The notes beneath the pieces are model-generated. The model had not been told where the DNA came from. It made no database searches and worked only from the letters and a program-made list of their open reading frames with translations. A program made the translations under genes and the position numbers. A stretch of DNA of 64,000 nucleotides from Takakia lepidozioides (taxonomy: Eukaryota; Streptophyta; Takakiopsida; Takakiales; Takakiaceae), in contig CM060731.1 of assembly GCA_030704615.1 (NCBI GenBank), forward strand, positions 21,328,001 to 21,392,000. The letters are read 5' to 3'. Of the stretch, positions 1-11,569 are shown in pieces; the first letter of the stretch is position 1; every line of letters begins with the position of its first letter.

Positions 1-1620
1 GGAGTTGAGGTGGATATTTTCCTAGGGAACCTTCTTATCGGCATGTATGCCAAGTGCGGGAGTGTCGTGAGTGCGCGCCAATCGTTTGATAAAATGCGTA
101 AGCGAGATGTGGTCTCATGGACTGCGATGATTGCAGGATATGCTCAACAGGGTGAAGAGGCATTCGATTTTTTCCGGCAAATGCAACGAGAAGGGGTGAA
201 ACCAAACAAGGTCACCTTCGGTAGCATTCTCAAAGCATGTGCCAGCCCTGCAACTCTGGAACGGGGCAGGTGGGTCCATGCGGGAATTGTCAAAGCTGAA
301 CTTGAGTCAGATATCAGGGTGGGGAATGCGCTTGTCAGCATGTATTGCAAGTGTGGGAGTGTGGAGGATGCATGCAAGGTGTTTGGAAACATGAGTGAAA
401 GAGATGTCGTCTCATGAACTGCTATGATTGCAAGATGGGCTGAGCATGGTCATGGTACGGAGGCTTTCGATCTCTTTTGGCAAATGCAAAACGCGGGCGT
501 TCAGCCAAACAAGATCACCTTCATGAGCATTCTGAAGAAACGTGGTCTCTTGGACTGCCCTTGTCAACATGTATTGCAAGTGCGGCAGTGTCGTGGATGT
601 CTATCGGGAATGCCCTTGTTGACATGTATGCCAAATGTGGGAGTGTGGTGGATGCTTGGCAGGTATTCAACAATATTCTGCATCGGGATGTGATTTCATG
701 GACTGCAATGATTATCGGATATGCCCAGCATGGGCTTGGCAAGGAGGCCCTCGGCCTCTTTGAACAGATGCAACACGAAGGGGTGAAGCCAGTCAAAGTC
801 ACCTGTGTTGGTGTTCTTTCTGCTTGCAGCCATGTGGGCCTAGTTCATGAAGGTCGTAAGTACTTTAACTCCATGAGTAGAGATCATGGCATCACCCCAA
901 CAGGGGAGCACTATGGGTGCATGGTTGACCTGTTTGGACGGGCAGGGTGCTTGACTGAGGCAGACAACTTCATTAGAAAGCTTCCAGTTGAACCAAGTCC
1001 CTCAGTGTGGGGGGCCTTGCTTGGTGCCTGCAGAGTTCATTGTGATGTTGGGCTAGCAGAGCGTGCTGCAGAAAGTGCTCTCAAGTTGGAACCACAAAAT
1101 GCTGCAGTTTATGTGCTGCTATCTAACGTCTATGCTGCAGCTGGTAGGTGGGACTAAGTGGTGAAGGTGAGGAAAATGATGGAGGACAGACGAGTGAAGA
1201 AAGAGCTGGGGTACAGCTGGATTGAGGTCAAGAACAAGATCCACAAGTTTGTTGCAGAAGATAGATCACACCCACAAACAGAGGAGATCTATGCCGAGTT
1301 GGAACAAGTGACTATACAGATGAAGGAGGCAGGATTTGTGCCTGATACACGGTTTGTTATGCATGATTTAGAGGAGCACCTAGAGGAACAGCATCTCTGC
1401 CACCACAGCGAAAAGCTGGCCATTGCTTTTGGGCTCATCACCACCCCCCCCCCCCCCCGGATCATCCATCTATATAACTAAGAACCTCTGTGTTTGCGGT
1501 GACTGTCACACCGCCACAAAATTCATTTCCAAACTTTTCAACAGAGAAATTGTTGTAAGGGATGCTAGCCGCTTCCATCACTTCAGGAATGGAGTATGTT
1601 CATGCGGGGATCATTGGTAA
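1..1620 (+). pseudogene. DYW-type PPR protein, 5'-truncated and decayed
   Basis: The frame encodes PLS-type pentatricopeptide repeats (MYAKCGS, RDVVSWTAMIAGYAQ), then E1/E2 motifs (VWGALLGACR, YVLLSNVYAAAGRWD) and a DYW deaminase domain with [20 protein letters not shown] and a final CSCGDHW. Intact members are organelle-targeted RNA-binding proteins that specify C-to-U editing. This copy is broken at least four times. A TGA at 415-417 replaces the Trp of VSW. A frame change with lost repeat sequence lies near 540-600. A TAA at 1155-1157 sits right after AAGRWD. A run of 14 C near 1443-1456 shifts the frame before the CxxC motif. The 5' end lies outside the window. TGG-to-TGA and lost bases cannot be repaired by C-to-U editing, so I call it dead. 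It is a paralogue of the intact gene at 31499-34735. Confidence 0.9.
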
Positions 1621-1835
1621 TGGTGGGAATCAAGTATCAAACATAAACGTACTTGCTACCTGTCCCACTGCAATCTGCTCCAGCCAAGGCATGCCAATCC
1701 CTCGCGCTTTGCCCCACAATCTACAATCACATAAAAATGAGGGCAAAAACCCCTGACCAAAGCTGATTGACCTATTTTCAACCACCACCAATGTCAGGTG
1801 ATGGGCATTTTCTAGCCGACACTTCACAGCAACAA

Positions 1836-2290
1836 CTCATTAGCCTTTACTTGCCCTAGCCTTTGTGGCCATAGCTCCATGCCCTGGTTTGGGCGAAGAA
1901 AATGGGAATTTAAATGCTTCGCAACTGCCAAGGTGCAATTCACCTTGCAGCTAAAGACCTTGACGGAATAGGGCCCTCAAAATTGTGAGGAGCGGCCCTA
2001 GCTCATTGACACCTGCAAAATCCCATTTATCCACTCTGGCTGGTCACCATTGCCATGAGATGAGGGAGAAAAGAGGGATACTTATGGAAGGACAGAGAGA
2101 AGCTGACAATCAGCTGTAGAAGTTGGTCCAATGAGCTCAAATCTTTCAGAATATCAGCACAGCAGCTGTGTGTTTAGGGTTTCAACTTGACTTCAACGAA
2201 CCTGAATCTCTTATTTAATGAAGATGATGTTCTCATCCTCGCTGAAGTCAAGGTCCCTAAAATCGTCATCGTCCCAATCAATTTCATCCT
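1836..2290. repeat. Segmental duplication, copy A (RbfA 3' end and flank)
   Basis: From AACTCATTA at 1836 through the RbfA stop codon and about 80 bp of its last coding exon, this stretch matches 46875-47640 in the same orientation with scattered substitutions. It holds the intergenic space between the PPR pseudogene and RbfA, including a short GTGGCCATAG-type segment like the LINE 3' tails elsewhere in the window. RbfA is intact here, so this is the likely source copy. Confidence 0.75.
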
Positions 2291-4596
2291 TCACATCAGC
2301 TCCTCTATTGGAACGGCTAGCTGAAGGCTTTCGATTTGCCCTCCTTTTTGAACGTGGTGAAACTGCATCATCTTCTTCATCTTCTTCCACATCAGATGCT
2401 TCAGCTTCCTCTTCAACTTCCACTTCACTCGGTTCAGTCTCTCCCCGTTCCTTGCGTTCCCGCTCCTCTTTCAATTTGCCAAGAATTTCAAGCACCTGTA
2501 CATTTGCAGATTACTGTGTGATGAGTAAGAACCCCAACCCCTACTGTCCTCCCTCTACCCACATTCTGATCACAAGCTTAGGCCCTTCACAGCCTGACAA
2601 AAGCAATTTCTTTTCACATTGATCACATATATACATACCACATACTCAAGTAACATTGACCTGACTTGCGGTGATAAGAAGCTGAATACAATATCAAAAC
2701 ACAGACAATATGGATGACAAGGTACAAGAAGCATGCCAATTCAACTCTTTTGCAGGCTAACTGATTTGTAAGCAGGTACCCTTCTTTCGTTTCATAGAGA
2801 TCATCTGTCCTTGCTGTAGGATCCTGGCTCATATGCCATAATCAGATGATAGGAAAGAGAAAAGGGAATGCACTCATTGATTGTTTAAGCTTGACTGTGA
2901 TGCACCCTTGAGGGCACAGTCCCAGAGTTTAAATACCTCACACAACCAGAGATACGATTTAACCCGCAAGGTAAGAAGGTCAGCCAGAAAATGCCACTGG
3001 CGCCAATTGTCAGAAGGGAGAGAGAAGGGTTTACCCTGCTTCCACGCTCCAAGGAGTCATCTTTGATGAAACGAACTTCGGGAGTCATGCGCAAGCTCAT
3101 ACGCTTGCCCAATCCCATGCGCACATACTTGGTCTTACCCTTCAATCCTTCCATTGCTATCTCCTGCTCCCTTTCATCTCCATAGACTGATATGAACACC
3201 TTGGCAACCTGCAAAAGCCCACTTCCTTTTAGATAATTCCAATGTACCTCAAGCCTTGTGGCTGTGAATAAATTCATCTTAAGAACTCGGTACTGGTCTG
3301 GGTGTATTTGTTTGCCGTACTGGGCTTGATCTCTGGCATGATCCAATGCCTCCAGAAATTCATGTTCCATACATGTAAATTTGGACTACAAATGCAACCA
3401 TAAGGTTCAGTGGAAGGGAATTGAAACCCACGTCTGTGGTTGCACATGCAACAAAAGGTCCTTCTGCAAGTCGGATTTGAATGAATGGGTGGCATTCACC
3501 ATGGTAATAACAAAACAACCTATGAGAGGAAGAGAGACAGAGTACCGATAAATCTCTGGAGATTTCGACATCGCTGACAGTGGCAACTGATGAGAGGTAC
3601 ATATCAGCCCCCAACGCAGATTCAGGAATCACAGCTGACTGTAGCACTTTGTCATGCAGGAGCATGTCTGCCAACTCCCTCTTGATCTGCTGTTGCACCA
3701 TCTTCACCCTCCTTGGATGGGCCATGCAAACCACCTGCCACCACCAATTTTAATGCACCACCAATGTAATTGACCTAGCAACACCTTCTACTGTATGCCT
3801 TCACAGCTTAATGCAGTTTTTCACTGATAGACTCCCAACCAAAACTTGACAAAATTGCCCTTCCTTTTACTGTACCTGCTGCTCCTAAGCTTAGTAAGAT
3901 GTGCAAGGCATTTGAAACCAGCCAAATATTTGCAAGTGCACAGACATGCTCTGCTGAATGTGGCTACTTGACTACAATTACGGCAGTACATTTGTGATCG
4001 CGAAATCAAAGTGTGGCATACATAACTTCAGAAATTGACACAAGCACATATTGAATCGCCTGTGTGCTGATTATACAGCAGACTGAAAACTAAAAAGGAA
4101 TATGTACAACCCTTTATCTGTTAGCAAAAAAATTCAGATGCAAACCTCAGCATATTTGAGAGACTTGATCACTTGACTTGGTTTTCGGGTTAAAGAACAT
4201 TCGTCATTAGCTAAGTAGAAACATTGAAGCCAGGCAGATCAAACAATTTCCATGAACCGCAACCCGACCTCAGAAATGGTATTACATACAAAAGCATGAA
4301 AACGCAATCAGAAAAATACCCAAAAATCGAAAACCAGAAGTGCTGACCTTCCTCGACCTACTGCTGCTGCCACTGCATTCTGGACAGGGTGAAGACGAAA
4401 ATTTGTTGGAGACATATGCATCCAAAAAGGACGATTTTGAAGCACGTTCTGAGAACTTAACTAGCATTTTGTTACACTGATGAGCAGCAGCTGAAGCTCT
4501 GGCACACGAGAGGGACACGTATTGTGGTATAGAATCCTGAGCTCCGGTAGTCCGGAGACGTGCTTGTAGAACTCCATGTACTGCACAGGCGGCCAT
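2211..4596 (-). CDS. RBFA: Plastid ribosome-binding factor A (RbfA)
   Basis: RbfA binds the small ribosomal subunit and helps mature the 3' region of 16S rRNA. This is the plastid form. Four exons join in phase 0: 4348-4596, 3546-3734, 3035-3208 and 2211-2495, giving 298 residues. Exon 1 (83 residues from ATG at 4596) is Ser/Ala/Arg-rich like a transit peptide. Exons 2-3 carry the KH-like RbfA fold, recognised by HPRRVKMVQQQIKREL, SALGADMYLSSV, SDVEISRDLS, VAKVFISVYGDE and the LRMTPEVRFI segment. The last exon adds an unusual acidic/serine tail (EVEVEEEAEASDVEEDEEDD) followed by a basic patch and a D/E-rich end. All introns are GT-AG. An upstream in-frame TTG was rejected in favour of the first ATG. 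The gene is divergent from LSM4. Confidence 0.92.
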
Positions 4597-5894
4597 AGCT
4601 GGAGCTTCAGAGAGAGAGCTCGAAAACCCACTGATCAACAAGAGGAAATTTCTAACCTCGCAACATAATTACACACTGTCAACCCAAAAAGAGAGTCGAG
4701 ATAGCTCAGTACAATACAAGAAAGATTGCACTCCAGAAAATGGAGCTCAGCAAAACGAGAGAGAAGCAGAAGAGGAACAGATAGCACATGAAAACATGTA
4801 GATGAAAGCACCGAATCATCTACTGATTGTGAATATAGATGGACGAAACAGTGTGATGGTGACTCATCAGTGAGTCATCACTTCCCTTCATCAGCACGAT
4901 TTGACCTAATCTCGTCCTTGTGAGCATTTTTGAATTGGGCAGGGCTGAATCCTTCGACTGGAACCCACATTTTCTTTCCTCGTCTTTTGCGTTCTCTCAG
5001 AGGGCTTCATCGACACGGTGCTGGATCAAGCTGTCAACAGTCGGGATCAATCATGGTGCCAACTTCCCCGTCTCCCTCTTGTTGTGGGTTTGTCTTTCGT
5101 TTCGTTTCTGGGTAGTTCTTGCTTGTGTGTTTGGGGGTCAGTCGTAGGTTTGATTGCTGGCTATTGGGAGTTTTTTTCATGAAAAGAAATTATGGGTTCG
5201 TGCTCTTTGTAGTGGGACACTTAGAGATAGAGTTTGCCTGCTTAGCCTTATATTGAGTGAGGCGTATGAGTTCGGGAGGGGGAAGCACATGTTTCCATGT
5301 GGAGATGGAGTACACTGTAAGAAAGTAACGATGATGATGTCAAGAGTGGAGAGGAGTATTTAGATCATGTTAAGTGTCTTTCAGGTATCGCCTGCTCCTG
5401 TAGGGCTCCAATCCACATTAGGCCACACTGATGCCTTGCTGGTTGGATCCAAGAACGAGAGATTGTCGCAGGCTAAGAAAATCCATGGTTAGTAGTTTAA
5501 TCATAGCCAAGAATTCAGTGGTAGGTTTCCCCGTTTTCCGGTTTTCCGAGAGTTGTTGTAGGAGTCGACTGTGGCGGACCATGTTCGCTAGGATATTTTA
5601 GTGCAGGGGTTTAAGGGCATCAACGTGCAGGTAGTATTGGTTGTGCGGCAGGTGGTTGAAAGTAGAGGCAATGGTATTTGGACGCTGTGGTTACTTTATG
5701 TTTGTATGGATTTGAGGCACCTGCTGGTTGGATCTCTGTAGCTCCCATCCCACTAACCTAATGTTCTATTCTACAAACTGAGGGAATGTGCTGGTGTGTT
5801 GGGGGCGTAGAGGGGTAAATTCCCAGGTTTGGAGGCTTTCTAATCTTAGCCTTCTCACTAAGCATCACTGGTGTCTGTTTGTTATCCATGGCAG
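4597..5894. promoter_or_regulatory. Bidirectional promoter region and LSM4 5' end
   Basis: The RbfA start codon at 4596 (minus) and the first recognisable LSM4 coding exon at 5895 (plus) are head-to-head. The segment must hold both promoters, the LSM4 leader and the missing LSM4 initiator exon. Two ATG-GT candidates fit a phase-0 junction: ATG at 5053-5055, and ATG at 5485-5487 followed by GTTAGT, which is the better donor. No other coding region was seen. Confidence 0.5.
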
Positions 5895-8289
5895 CTTCCA
5901 TTATCCCTTTTGAAGACAGCTCAAGGGCATCCTATGGTGAGATCTCTCATCTCTCTGATTCGTTTTTGGATTGACAGTGCAGGCACAGTTGATGTGTAAC
6001 GTGTCAACTGTAAAGTCTAAATCAGCACTGCTGGTATCAAAGCTTGTACCTTCTAATTTGATGTCAATGCCACCATTTGAAGCAATATCTTTTTAGCACT
6101 TCAAACTTTTGGCTTGGTGTGAGTGCCATGGTAAAGTAACCCAAAAAAAAAATCTGAAAGGTGAGATATAGGTTGACTGCCATTTACCTAGTTGAGGGTG
6201 ATTTGGTTGCATCTCACAAGTAAGAACCATTTCTTTTGGCTATTTTGTGAATATACTGAGCTTCACTCTTGTGCAGCGTGTTAGAGCCAGGGGCCTTAAA
6301 CAGCCAGGGGGGGCATCAATTCTTTTCCTGGACACTTGATATTTTGCTAGACAATGCTTCACTTACCCTAACTTCCAATAGCCGCCTATCTACTTAGGGT
6401 ACGGTGTGGCTGCGTGCCCTCGGCATTGATCTAATTGTTGGAGGACAATGACACTTGGTTGGCTGTCAGCTTGTGGAGCTGAAGAATGGAGAGACATACA
6501 ATGGCCATCTGGTAAACTGCGACACTTGGATGAATATTCATCTTCGTGAGGTTATCTGCACGTCCAAGGTGAGAGTCTTCTCTTATTCTGATTGAAAAAG
6601 CTTGACTGTTGCTTTACCACTTGTTTTGCTCTTCATGGTACTGATGTGAGTTGGATCTGCATTTGAACGGAGGTGTGGGTAACGTAGGATGGAGATCGTT
6701 TTTGGAGAATGCCTGAGTGCTATGTTCGTGGGAACACCATTAAATATCTCCGTGTCCCTGATGAGGTCAGCTCCAACTTCCCATTGCCCTCCTGTCTTCC
6801 CTCGTATTTCCATTTTCCTGCTCTCCTTTTTGCACTACACCACTCACTCCTCTTCTTCGCTCTACTGTTGTTTTCTTCCTAGTTGTTTTATGCAACCTGG
6901 GGGCTGTCGTCAAGTATGATAGAGACTGATTATACTTACTCTCCGGGGTTGTTTGTGGTTCTTGCCTGCAGGTCATCGACAAGGTGCAGGAGGAGACAGT
7001 GAAGAGATCTGGTGCTCTCTCATCCTTTCCTAATAAAATTCAAAAGGGGCAAGACCCCAAATCAATCTAAAGTAGAATGTCTTCTTTCAAATCTCTCTCT
7101 GTCTCTCCAGCAACCCCATTCTGTCTCTCTTACCTTCATGAAGTGCTCCCATCTCATGGAGTGATTTAGACCTGGTTTTGTAGTGCTTTGTGTGTTTGGG
7201 ATGCATTCTTATCCCTTAAGCTCAGAGGTTTTGCCATCGATGTTGTAAAATTCCTCGCTTTCTTCTTCTTGTCCCTCCCCCTTGTCAATAATGTGTTCAA
7301 CCCTTGCAATAGCAAGCCCAAATATTCACCTCCTGGCGAAGTTGGAACTCAATCAGTCCTTTCCCTTACATCAGTGCTGGATTGTAATGTCAAGTCTGTC
7401 TTGGCATGAGTGTTGTTTGTGAAAACCACTTGCGATATCTTTGTTGTCAGTGAGGAAGTTGTAGATTGTGGGGATGCCCATGCATGCAAGATCAAAATCT
7501 GTTTAGTTTGGTTCTGGATGGTTCCTAATCAGGATAACTTCTCCTGGAGTGTGCAGATCGAAGGCCAACAATGGGACGTGGCCGTGGTCGAGGAAGGGGA
7601 GAGGAGGCTGGCGGCCGAGGAGGGGGAAGAGGAGGACGTGGGGGATATCAAGAAGATGCAGGGGGTGTGGGTAGAGGAGGCGCAAGGGGAACTGGAGGGA
7701 TGCGAGGCACTGGCAGATCTGGTGGTGGAAGAGGTAAGCACAGCACTGGCATGTTTCATCTGCCAAGGAGGTCATGGATGTCTCGAAGGAATGGTGGATC
7801 GTTTTGGAATCCCTTTCCCTTTGAAGTGTCCAGCCCTTTTTCATTGACACTGACTTGCAGTGCAACCAGTCACATTGTCACATCTGTTTGCAAGCAAGAG
7901 TGCCAGAGGAGTGTCAGAATCAGCCAATGTCAGCCCATCAATCAACCTCGCCTGTAAATGCATTATGACTGGCTGGTCGTCAGTTCTATGGCTGAGTCTA
8001 ACATGCATTGGTGGGCTGAAACCCTAAAACCAGATGAGAGGGTTAGATCCTTGGAGACTAAAGGTAGGTTCTGGGGTATGATCAATGATTCTTTTTTTCT
8101 ATAATGTCCTCTGCTGCCATGTCGTGAATTACCAACCCCTTCTGAATCTTGTGAGTCCGTCCTCTAGAGCTACAGCACTTACATACTGAGATTGTCACTT
8201 TACCCACAATTTGTTGTGGAGAAGCATGATGCTTATTAGTAAGTTCTCTGTGTCTGCTGACAGGTGGTGCTGGACGGGGTCGAGGATGA
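5895..8289 (+). CDS. LSM4: U6 snRNA-associated Sm-like protein LSM4
   Basis: LSM4 is a subunit of the LSM1-7 ring (cytoplasmic mRNA decay) and the LSM2-8 ring (nuclear, binds the U6 3' end). Exons 5895-5936, 6470-6568, 6688-6765, 6972-7011, 7557-7733 and 8264-8289 join with consistent phases. They encode [14 protein letters not shown], then the Sm1 motif ([27 protein letters not shown]), the Sm2 motif ([19 protein letters not shown]) and VIDKVQEE. A long Arg/Gly-rich tail of RGRGRG and GGRGG blocks ends in GAGRGRG. The total is about 154 residues counting the initiator Met. That Met must come from a tiny upstream exon, since the ATG at 5888 is out of frame. The RGG tail is longer than I recall for angiosperm LSM4, and its last part is split off by an intron. 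Confidence 0.93.
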
Positions 8290-10785
8290 TAGTCCCAGTT
8301 TTTGTATGAAGCCACAAATTGACTACTCCTGGATTATCCTATTTTTGGAGGATATCCTCTGAGAAATGTGAGGAATAGTTATGCTGGGACGAAGACTATG
8401 GTCGCTATCCTATGGCTTCCCTGGAGAACTTTTGAAATCTAGGGCAAGTCCCTAAGCTTTGGCTGCTTCTTCACAATCAGGTTCCTTGCCCTTCTCATAC
8501 TGGGGGAAAGCTGTTCCGGTTTTCCCTGATACAAGGAGGAGTCCATCTTGTTCTGGATGAAGTATTGAACCCTAACCAGGTTAACTAGATATTTGCTCTC
8601 CAGAGAATGTAGGTAATGAGTCTCTTTCTTTCAAAAGTGTATTGATCAGAAAAGGCCCCTCAGCCTTCGAAGTCTCATGTGGCAAATTCTTCCATAACTT
8701 TTGAGAGGATGGGAACCTTTTATTCAATGGTATGGTGGCTGACTTTGTGTCCTTTGTAAATGTTTCCATCTTGGCTGTGGATTCTCTCTCTCTCAATGCA
8801 CTTTAGATTGCAAGTGGTTATTACAACTGACTGAAGATGGGGTCTTTTCCCGAGCTGATACCCATTTTGCTATTATACATCACTGAAAGTCACCTATAGG
8901 AATCATTATATAATGTTCGAAGTGTTTGCATTGGTGTCCTATTGATGCATGGATGCATACTGCATGGTCGATGAGGCTCAACTCTTACTATAGATGTTCT
9001 TGATTGATTCAGAGATATATACAAGCATCGATCTGCTACTCTTCCATGCTAAACCCAGACCATACAAATATTGGAGCTACAGTTTGCCCTCCCACAATGT
9101 GAGCCCTAGGGAGCTCCAAGAATATAAGCAAGAGAGGCTGTCATTTCAACAGTAAGAGATGGTGAAGGGGTAGTTACTACCCTAAGGATATAAGGACTTA
9201 ACTGTCATAATCTACAGGGCTCCTGTCCCATTTAAGAGAAAAGAAACACCTCAAGAAACTGCAGAACCCAGGCACCAAGGGTTGAACACTTGATCAGGTG
9301 CGAGATGGTTCACGGGAAATCTAAACAAGGGATCCGGATATCCCTTCGGACACTTGCCCTCCCGCATGCGATGCAGGCTATATCGGAACGATCGCGAATA
9401 GAGGATTCGGAGGAGTTGGAGAGGGCGAGCTCGTTGAGATCGTTGAGGAAGTGGAAGCCATAACTTTCAGTTTCTTTTTGGATCCTTTGGAATTCACAGG
9501 TACCTCTGCTGTAATTTCAATTCTGGGTTGTGCATGCCTTTGTTTGTGTGCGTGTGTGAGAGAGAGAGAGATGGAGTGGTCGGGTTTTGGGTTGTGATGT
9601 CATGTAACAGAAAGAGGGATTTGGGTTTTTGACATTCTTGCACATGCTGCAGCGAAGGGCGAGGTAGATACGACAGAAGGGTCAATGACCACCCTGCTCT
9701 TTCCTTCTTATTTCCTGGCAGCTGACGCAATAGGGTGTTGCTTGTTCAATAAGGTCTCCATGCAAGTATGATCACAAAAAATGTAGAGGTTTCATTAAGC
9801 TATAGAAAGATCCTCTTTGATTGTGCCAGAAACAGAGTTTTCTTGGTCCACGCGATCGGAAGGTTTGCTCCAGTTGCATGGTTTGTCGGCGTTTGAGGTT
9901 TTAGAATTGGTGACGACTGTTAAGGGACATTCATGAGGAAGGGATTATTGGCATTGCCACATTCCCAAGGATTGCATTGCGACCCAGTGTGATGCCTTTC
10001 GTATGAGAGATAGAGACGATCTTTTCAATTCATGAAAGGTGGAAAGTGAGCTTGTTACTGATGGTGCACGGGTATTGTTAATCATTGCATTAGGTGCATT
10101 AGGTGGAACTTCATCGAGGCCTTTCTTCCTCCCTCTCGCCCTTCTTCAGCCCTCTTAGTTTTGGTTACAATTCTACGGTCTAGTGCACGTAATGCTGTGG
10201 ATTAAAAATCGCTCCTGGGTTTAGTGCGGTGGTGGTGGTGGTGGTAGTACTCAGCAACTTTCTTTTAACTCAATAGCGTCTCCTGTCGTTTATTGCCTGT
10301 AATATGGCAAGTGGCATTACAAGGATCTTAGTCAACACAACACCAACGAGGGGTTAAAACAAAGAGGAGATTGCAGAATAGCAAAAAAACTTGGGCTGTT
10401 TCTAGAAGCCTAGGGCTTTGTAGCAAGTGCGTCCAGAGAGGGAAATTTGCTTCAAGCTGTTACTTAGGGCAGTCAGTTATGTAGGAGAAGCGATGGAGAA
10501 GCATCGCGTATGGAAAATTCACTAAAAAGTGAAGGAAGGGTCTGCAACCCAACTGACCGGTTGGGCAGACAAGGATGCCCTCTCTACTTGGCAGTTTTGC
10601 AGTGGCTAACAGTGGAACTGTCCCGACCTTTTTGCTTGAAGGAGACCCATTAGAAGCCACATCTGATATCAGTAACCAGCAACATTTTGGTTTGGTTATT
10701 CATCAAGTTTTCTTGCTTTGCTGTAGTGGTGAAAGTATGATGGAGCACTGAATGAGACTAAAGGGGCTCTTGTTACAGGGTAAGC
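8290..10785. other. Intergenic: LSM4 3' UTR, then stress-protein leader
   Basis: No protein-coding gene is recognised. The first few hundred bases are the likely LSM4 3' UTR. Around 9340-9500 the sequence becomes exon-like. A 30-codon open frame starting MQAISERSRIEDSEELERAS (9371-9463) is followed by TTCACAG then GTACCT near 9499. A pyrimidine/ACAG acceptor lies just before the next gene's ATG at 10786. This could be a 5' UTR exon with an upstream ORF belonging to the stress-protein gene, but the link is inferred. A (GGT)n run lies near 10228-10246. Confidence 0.35.
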
Positions 10786-11569
10786 ATGCCGCTGTCAGCA
10801 GGACAGGGAGGTGATAGGAAGATAGCCATTGCAGTGGACCTTAGTGATGAGAGTGCATATGCTGTGAAGTGGGGGGTAGCGAACTACCTCCGCCCAGGGG
10901 ACAATGTTGTTATTCTCCATGTCAGATCTACAAGCGATCTCTATGGAGCTGATTGGGGAGCATCTGATCAAGTCCTGGAGGCTGACAAAGAATCTCAACA
11001 GAAGATGGAAGAGGACTTTGATGCTTTTACATCGGCCAAAATCTCGGAACTTACTAAGCCTCTTTCAGATGCTCGAATCCCGTTCAAGACCCATATAGTG
11101 AAAGATCATGACATGAAAGAGCGGATATGTCTGGAGGTGGAGCGCTTGGGAGTGAATGCTGTTATAATGGGAAGTCAGGGTATGTATGTCTGCCTGACTG
11201 TACTTAATAGTGTACAACTGCCTTTCGTCCTATCAATAACTTGTTGAGATTTTTCCAGTTTCCAGTGGAGGAATATTTTCTTTATGGTGTTGCTGATTAG
11301 TTATTTCTGCTAATTTGGTGGGTGAAACACTTGTGGATTGTTATTCCATAGGTTTTGGCTCATCAAAACGTTCACGGAAGGCTCGTCTCGGCAGCGTGAG
11401 CGATTACTGTGTCCATCACTGTGACTGCCCTGTTGTTGTGGTGCGACTTCCAGAGGAGAAAGAGGAGGCACCTGCCCCACGACGTTCAAGTTCACATCCC
11501 AGAACCCCTAGTCCCCAGTTCACCCCTATTCCTCAGAAGACTGAACTAAAAGCTGATCAAAAAGTGTAA
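10786..11569 (+). CDS. Universal stress protein, PHOS32/34-like
   Basis: This is a small nucleotide-binding protein of the UspA fold. Plant members are often phosphoproteins responding to elicitors or hypoxia. Exons 10786-11179 and 11352-11569 give 203 residues. The N-terminus reads RKIAIAVDLSDESAYAVKW, then NVVILHV. The ATP-binding loop spans the intron: VIMGSQG joins FGSSKRSRKARLGSVSDYCV, followed by CDCPVVVVRLP. The 12-residue spacing between the two glycine elements matches the plant PHOS32/34 group rather than bacterial UspA. The C-terminal 40 residues are Pro/Ser-rich (RRSSSHPRTPSPQFTP), with SP/TP sites typical of kinase targets. An acceptor ending ACAG just before the ATG suggests an intron in the leader. 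Confidence 0.92.

Noticed and set aside
1..1620. RNA editing rescuing the PPR frame
   Set aside because: The TGA replacing TGG and the indels are not C-to-U or U-to-C changes, and nuclear transcripts are not edited this way.
2218..2622. 134-codon plus-strand frame over the RbfA last exon
   Set aside because: It is the Ser-rich antisense shadow of the acidic RbfA tail.
7503..7865. Minus-strand frames opposite the LSM4 Arg/Gly tail
   Set aside because: They are antisense reading of GC-rich RGG codons and have no independent gene features.
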